Source: Juglans regia (lineage: Eukaryota; Streptophyta; Magnoliopsida; Fagales; Juglandaceae). From it: a DNA stretch of 64,000 nucleotides. Position 1 is the first letter of the stretch. The number at the start of each line of letters is the position of its first letter. This document shows positions 59,294-64,000 of the stretch, one piece after another. The stretch covers positions 17,598,097-17,662,096 of the forward strand of contig NC_049905.1 of assembly GCF_001411555.2 (NCBI RefSeq), in the 5' to 3' direction. The position numbers were made by a program, and so were the translations under genes. The notes beneath the pieces were generated by a model, which ran no database searches, was not told the DNA's origin, and saw only the letters and a list, made by a program, of their open reading frames with translations.

Positions 59294-62200
59294 TTGATTA
59301 CACTCCTTTCCTTTCACTTTCCCTCTAATTTCACTTTTCACTCGTCGTGCACCTTTACCTCTAAGACCCGTGCAGTGAACTTCTCCTCCATCGCCGTGAG
59401 CCATCACTTTCCTCTAGAGTTGTCGCCGCCGCCGCTACCAATCTCAGAGCCATCACTTTCATCATCGCCCCCCACTATAGTTGTTCCTCCGTCATCCCAC
59501 CAAGTCGCTCCTCGATGGTAAGTTGTGTAATGAGTGTAATTTGTCTATGGGCTACTGTAATTGGCATCATGTAATTTTACTAACCCGTACCATTAAAGGA
59601 ATTGGTTTACTTCTTCCCCACTATAGCTGTAATCGGTTACTGGAGACTTTTTAACATGTTTTACTCGTTGGAACGAACCTGTGATGCTTCAGGTTCACTT
59701 CTTCAGATAACCTATAGCTCTAGAAGGCTTGAGATGTCAACTCTTTTATTCCAATTTTCTCAGATATATAGAAACTAATGAATAGGGCATCTATGAAGTT
59801 TGACCAAAATGCTTCCAATGCTCTAAAAAAAATAATGGAAATCACTGAGGGAAAGAAGACGAATGGGTCTGCTATGAAGGAAATGGCTCTGGTCAATTTC
59901 GAAGAAGAAGAATATTTGATTTTTTGAGCTTTTTATGTTCAGTTGGGTGGGTGCAGGATAGATAAATTGGATGCCTTACGTGGAGGGTTATTATTGGGGC
60001 TTGTAATGTGGGGGTGAACAGACTGACCGGTTTGAAGGTATTCCCTATATAGTAATATATAGTATAATATACTATTGTATAATATATAACAAGTTATATA
60101 GTGTATAGTATTATATACAAGCATATACTATATATCATATAGTGATATACTATACATACATATAATATACTATGGTATATATTATATGATAACATAATAT
60201 GATATCATATAGTATATACTAATTTACTATATGATAATATACTATACTGTAATTAGCACATACTAATACTATATATTATAATATTTATATATGAAATCAC
60301 TATTTGATATATTAAATATATTATATAAAATAGATATATACTATATAATATATTAAATATAAAAAATCAATTAATTTATTAATTTAAAATAAACACAGTT
60401 CGAACGGTAAATAATATTGTTCCAATGGTAAGTCAGAACCGTTTGAACGGTTTTGTACATATAAGGTAATGGGGAAGACCTTTCAATGCCACGGTTGCCC
60501 CATAAGAACCATTCAAACAAAATTGAACGGACTCTATAGACAGTCGAATGCTGTGGTCATCGCCATCTTCGAAAACTCCTCCCTTTGGGTTATTTTAAGT
60601 AAGTTTTGTTAGATTATTTGTAAAAAATAGGAAAAAATTACTTTTTGGTTGATAGCCACCATAGGTGGCTGGAAATCCACCGTAGGCTATTTACCCATCA
60701 TTATGTAGTTGTTATTTGTGAAAGAAACGAAATGAATTTTCGTTTCCATAGCTGCTGAGTTGACTCAACTATGGCTGAGTTCGATCTAGAGACCGTTCAA
60801 TTGATGTTGTATTCGTTTAAATGGTAGGAACTCAAATGTTGAATGTTTGATCAGTTCACCATGTGTTTGAACCGAATTTAATTTCTGTGTTCAAATGTAT
60901 TTGATTCACATTCGAATGATTTTGTAAAAATTTTAACATTTGAAAGGGTAGGGATTCGATCGAGCGATATTATAGAAAACTGTTTCTCATTGTTTTAATT
61001 AGTATATAATTTTGTGAATATTTATGTATTATATTTTATAACTAATGTTGCAGATATATTTTATTTTTTAAATTTCATGTTGATATATCTTATAGGAGAC
61101 GTAAGCGTGGTAGACCAGGGCAACCTTCCATCGAAATAGTTCAAGAGATTACTATTTTATTAGAGCGTCAGGTGAAGATTTCTAACTTTCTGACTCTTAT
61201 CTGAGAGGCTCATTCCTTGAAATCAATCTTCAATGATTGTGGTTGGACACCAATCCTCGATCAGAAGGACAAAGCATGGGACCTCATGCCTTATATTGAC
61301 ATTATCCCAAAGTTCTATAAAGAGCTAGGTGCCAGCCTAGATGACGGAGGGGCATACACGATCTCTATTCGAGGAGCTTCAGTCATATTTCTAGCAGACA
61401 TACTTGTTGATTTTATTTGTATTCCTAGACTACGCACTGCATATCCGAATGTGGTGCTTAGAGAGTCTCCAGCTTCGGGTGATGGGGAGATGGCTGAGGA
61501 CGAGGGATCATCTTATACAGATGAGCTCGATGCCCCATTGATCATGAGGTGATGGGCTTGATTGTTGGTCAAGATGCTCCTCTGTATGATGGGAATGAGA
61601 GCATCAAGCATGCAAATCTATCTACTTTTTTCAAGATCATGAACTTGATGATCGTTAATAATATTGATCGTCGGCAGCATAAGACAGGTTGACATGGATT
61701 GGGCGAAGTTCATGATACGCGTCGCTCGTGGCGTTCCTATCGACCTAGTGACTTATATATTCAATAGGATTCCATCAGAGGCTCGGTATATTACGAAAGA
61801 AATATTATCATTCGGGATCCTGATCACCTAATTTCTGCTACATGCTGGGGTCTTGCTAGATATTGCCAAGCATTTCGGGAGCCGATAGGGCCAATCAACA
61901 ACTCCACCCTGTCACGAGCCACGGGACACTCGAGACTTCGTCTTCGTGGTCCTATTCCAAACCCGGTAGATACTCAGAGAGATGGACACCTGAGAGATCA
62001 TGGAGTATTGGCTGGTGAGACATCCACGTAGGCTGAGGCATCACGCATAACTACTCATCAGGAGATGGCTGCTATAGTGCGTGAGGAGATCAGCAAACAG
62101 ACATCAGTAGTGATTGATAAGTGCGTACGAAGATCCGTACTGTCATGTTTGACTTACATACATAGATTAATGCTAGCATCTCTGACTTACGTACATATAT

Positions 62201-62336
62201 TAATGCGAGCTTCTCTGACTTACATACAAAGATTGATGTCATGTCTGCGACTCAGTTCACGATTAGTACTCGATTGATACAGCTAGAGACAAACCTAGCT
62301 ACAGTCGAGGATATATGTAGAGAGTTGGGATCTTAG
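59294..62336 (+). pseudogene. Divergent transposon gene: AT-hook plus coiled coil, broken
   Basis: Exon 1 (59294-59517) is Ser/Pro-rich and ends at a good donor, GTAAGT. The acceptor TATAG ends at 61095. Joining them keeps one frame through a Trp codon into RRKRGRPGQPSIEIVQEI, an AT-hook-like RGRP core. The frame hits TGA at 61202 and resumes in the same frame (EAHSLKSIFNDCGW), reading to 61552. That part has DLMPYIDIIPKFYKELGA, TISIRGASVIFLADILVDF and an acidic end, like the putative plant transposon protein domain often seen in repeat annotations. After a frameshift there are QPREPIGP-like and EEISKQTSVVIDK stretches. The C-terminal coiled coil has ISDLRTYINAS-type repeats (tandem 30-bp DNA repeats at 62149-62240) and ends at TAG 62334-62336. 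The role is unknown. Confidence 0.5.
60398..60900. repeat. TTCGAAC-type motifs in the intron of the divergent gene
   Basis: Exact GTTCGAAC lies at 60398-60405, with variants at about 60435 (GTTTGAACGG), 60510 (ATTCAAACAAAATTGAACGG) and 60890 onward. The region is preceded by a long TA-rich stretch of TATAGTATA words at about 60045-60370, similar to 58975-59190. Confidence 0.55.
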
Positions 62337-62559
62337 TAGTTTCTATCATTTATTTACATTTTTTTTTAAATTTTTGGTATGGACAATATTTGGTATTTTG
62401 TAAATTTAATTTAATTATGAATTAAATCTTTTTTGTTTTTTCTAAATTAATTATTGATTTCTACTATTTATATTATTTATATGCTAACTTTTATATAAAT
62501 TAAATATTTATCCATAATTAAGTAAGATATTTTGTTGCCATAAATAATTGTAAAATTTA

Positions 62560-63010
62560 TGTAACCATTCGAACGTAATATTTCAAGTTCAAACGTTTCT
62601 AATCTCCATTCAAACAGTTTATTTTACGTTCGAATATTGATAACTTATTAGTTTGAATGGTATAGTAATCTTTTCGTACGGTAAGTCAATGTCTTACTAA
62701 ATTTATTGACTTAACCTGCTAATTTTCCATTCGATCATATATAATATATGTTCGAACATTGATTATCTTTGATGTTTCAACGTGCTGTATGTTGTTCGAA
62801 TGGTAAGTCAATGTCTTACTAAATTTATTGACTTAACCTGCCAAATTTTCGTTCGATTATATATAATATATATATATTCAAATATTGATTAACCTTGACG
62901 TTTGAACATTATTGTATGTTGTTTGAACGGTAAGTCAATATCTTGCTAAATTTTATTACTTAACGTGCTAAATTGTCATTTGACTATATATAATTTTCGT
63001 TCAAACGTTT
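62560..63010. repeat. Right cluster of TTCGAAC-type motifs
   Basis: Exact GTTCGAAC lies at 62750-62757, with variants at about 62567, 62587, 62630, 62792, 62930 and 63000. A unit of about 115 bp, containing GGTAAGTCAATGTCTTACTA and TTTATTGACTTAACCTGC, is present at least twice (about 62680 and 62800) and a third time in worn form (about 62930), so this is also a tandem repeat. Confidence 0.65.
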
Positions 63011-63079
63011 ATTTTATTTTATTTAACCTGTTATTTAATAGGAAGAAACTATTCGTCCCTACATACACGTTCGTACAGT

Positions 63080-63181
63080 AAACATGCCAGTTTACATTTC
63101 TCAATACTCCTTTTATTCTGCCTCAGCTGTCCCGTTTGACTGAAATGACACTTCTTTTAAAACATGCCAGTTTACATTTCT
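63080..63181. repeat. 22-bp direct repeat, 80-bp offset
   Basis: The 22 bp at 63080-63101 (starting AAACATGCCAGTTTAC) recur exactly at 63160-63181, with 58 bp of unrelated sequence between. It lies just right of the CACTA block. Confidence 0.85.
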
Positions 63182-63865
63182 TTCTCCCATGGGCATGATG
63201 CGAGACGGGCAGATCGAGAGATACGTACTAGTTCTAATTGATCACCTGTTGTGAGTCATTGTTATAATTGATTAATCAATCAACTTGAGGTTGTGCATGA
63301 GTTCAGGTACAGAGTACTTGCTTTTCTCGAGAGATTCACGTGTTCCCCAGATTATGATCATCACCGTGGGAGGCTGTATCTTGAAGCACGAGAGAAAAAA
63401 AAAAGAGAGCAAATTCATCCCATCGTTCTTCCCATGCATTTTCTAATTAAAGGATAAGGTTGGCATGCATCTGCTCCCCATGTTCTCCATTTTTATATCG
63501 TTTTATAGACAAGGTAGCATGACATGTCTGGTTTATTGTTGGTAGTTAAAGAGTTATACCATTGAAGTACTGGATATCGTAGATCGATATATATCCGATC
63601 AATCGCCAAGAAAATATTAAAAAAACATCGATCTGATTCATAGACAGTTGGTTTAATAACTGTATGTACATTAAATTCGTGTGAGAACATCGATCTGATC
63701 ATTCATGTTAGATCTCGATCGAAAAGAATGGCATTCTGGCCTGTACATACATGTATCATGATCAGCTCGATCGACGACCAGCTTCCTACTTATTGGCGGT
63801 TTAATCTCTTTTAATTTTCTTTTCTCTATTCATGAGAACTGTGCTAATAAAAAAAAAGAAGAAAA

Positions 63866-63906
<41 letters not shown>

Positions 63907-64000
63907 GGGTTTCATGAGTTGCACAGAAAAGCTGGAGAATAATAGATATATAGAATTTTCAGTTGGACCAAACTAAAAGGGGGAATGGGTTTTGCAGGTT
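63182..64000. other. Right edge of window, no gene confirmed
   Basis: Less AT-rich sequence with many GATC words. A possible exon lies at the very end: TTTTCAG ends at 63961 and is followed by an open stretch up to a GCAG|GTT at 63997. This might be the beginning of a neighbouring gene beyond the window, but it is not supported enough to call. Confidence 0.35.
63868..63901. repeat. (TA)n microsatellite
   Basis: About 17 uninterrupted TA units. Confidence 0.9.

Larger units (their letters stand above)
51607..63010 (-). mobile_element. Decayed CACTA (En/Spm-like) block, right end unresolved
   Basis: The left terminus is a worn CACTA end, CACTTCAACATAAAACC at 51607. Inside, on the - strand, are a tnp2 pseudogene (54604-57000) and a tnpA-like pseudogene (52435-54531). 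A + strand pseudogene follows at 59294-62336. GTTCGAAC-type motifs recur in both flanks and between the genes. No inverted CACTA end (...GTAGTG) was found on the right. This may be one element of about 11.4 kb, or two adjacent elements of one family meeting near 58.95 kb. A hAT-like element (53550-54220) is nested inside. Confidence 0.7.

Noticed and set aside
62065..62277. 70-codon frame with LTYIHRLM-like repeats
   Set aside because: The coiled-coil frame offset from it fits the gene better and ends at a proper stop. This one is a shadow made by the tandem DNA repeat.
63150..63175. CACTTCTTTTAAAAC as the second CACTA terminus
   Set aside because: It is in the same orientation as the left end, not inverted, so it cannot be the opposite terminus.

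Overview
The window is nuclear DNA from a woody eudicot. The base composition is AT-rich, the genes carry GT-AG introns, and the space between genes is filled with plant transposons: LINE, Ty3/gypsy, CACTA, hAT-like and many MITEs. The FAR1-related pseudogene and the repeated fold-back families remind me of Fagales, and Juglandaceae (walnut, pecan) in particular. That placement is an impression from memory and was not tested by any search.

Two genes look intact. The first is a ten-exon alcohol-forming fatty acyl-CoA reductase (FAR, MS2/CER4 type) on the + strand at 19464-27534. Its exons join in frame to 492 codons plus a stop, and every intron is GT-AG. Intron 5 is about 4.5 kb and full of MITEs. 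The second is an intronless cytochrome P450 of the CYP94C1 type (jasmonoyl-isoleucine catabolism) on the + strand at 49463-50977. It has a clear TATA box and two perfect G-boxes upstream. I see no sign that the two genes belong to one pathway cluster.

Layout by region. 1-3.2 kb: a broken FAR1-RELATED SEQUENCE-like gene. 4.5-5.1 kb: a non-autonomous hAT-like element. 5.1-10.7 kb: AT-rich, with one MITE and one orphan core-promoter-like site. 10.8-16.4 kb: a near full-length but dead L1-type LINE (- strand) bounded by an 11-bp duplication. 16.4-19.2 kb: AT-rich with a MITE. 19.2-27.5 kb: the FAR gene. 28.3-29.2 kb: a GC-rich segment between inverted repeats, possibly a Pack-type element. 30.05-35.49 kb: a gag-only Ty3/gypsy-like element (- strand) with two 668-bp LTRs and an internal irregular tandem array, whose gag is split by a hAT-like element with a perfect 8-bp duplication. 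35.5-48.98 kb: MITEs, a GC-rich 0.9-kb poly(A) retroposon and a LINE tail. 49.0-51.0 kb: the CYP94C1-like gene. 51.6-63.0 kb: a decayed CACTA block. It holds tnp2 and tnpA-like pseudogenes on the - strand, the latter split by a second hAT-like element with a perfect 8-bp duplication. It also holds a divergent + strand pseudogene encoding a possible AT-hook and a coiled coil, and a recurring palindrome GTTCGAAC.

The main story is therefore two ordinary plant genes in a nested transposon landscape. The most unusual parts are the divergent AT-hook gene inside the CACTA block, the tandem array in the gag-only LTR element, the Pack-like segment, and the short palindrome-rich subterminal repeats. 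No tRNA, rRNA or CRISPR array was seen.
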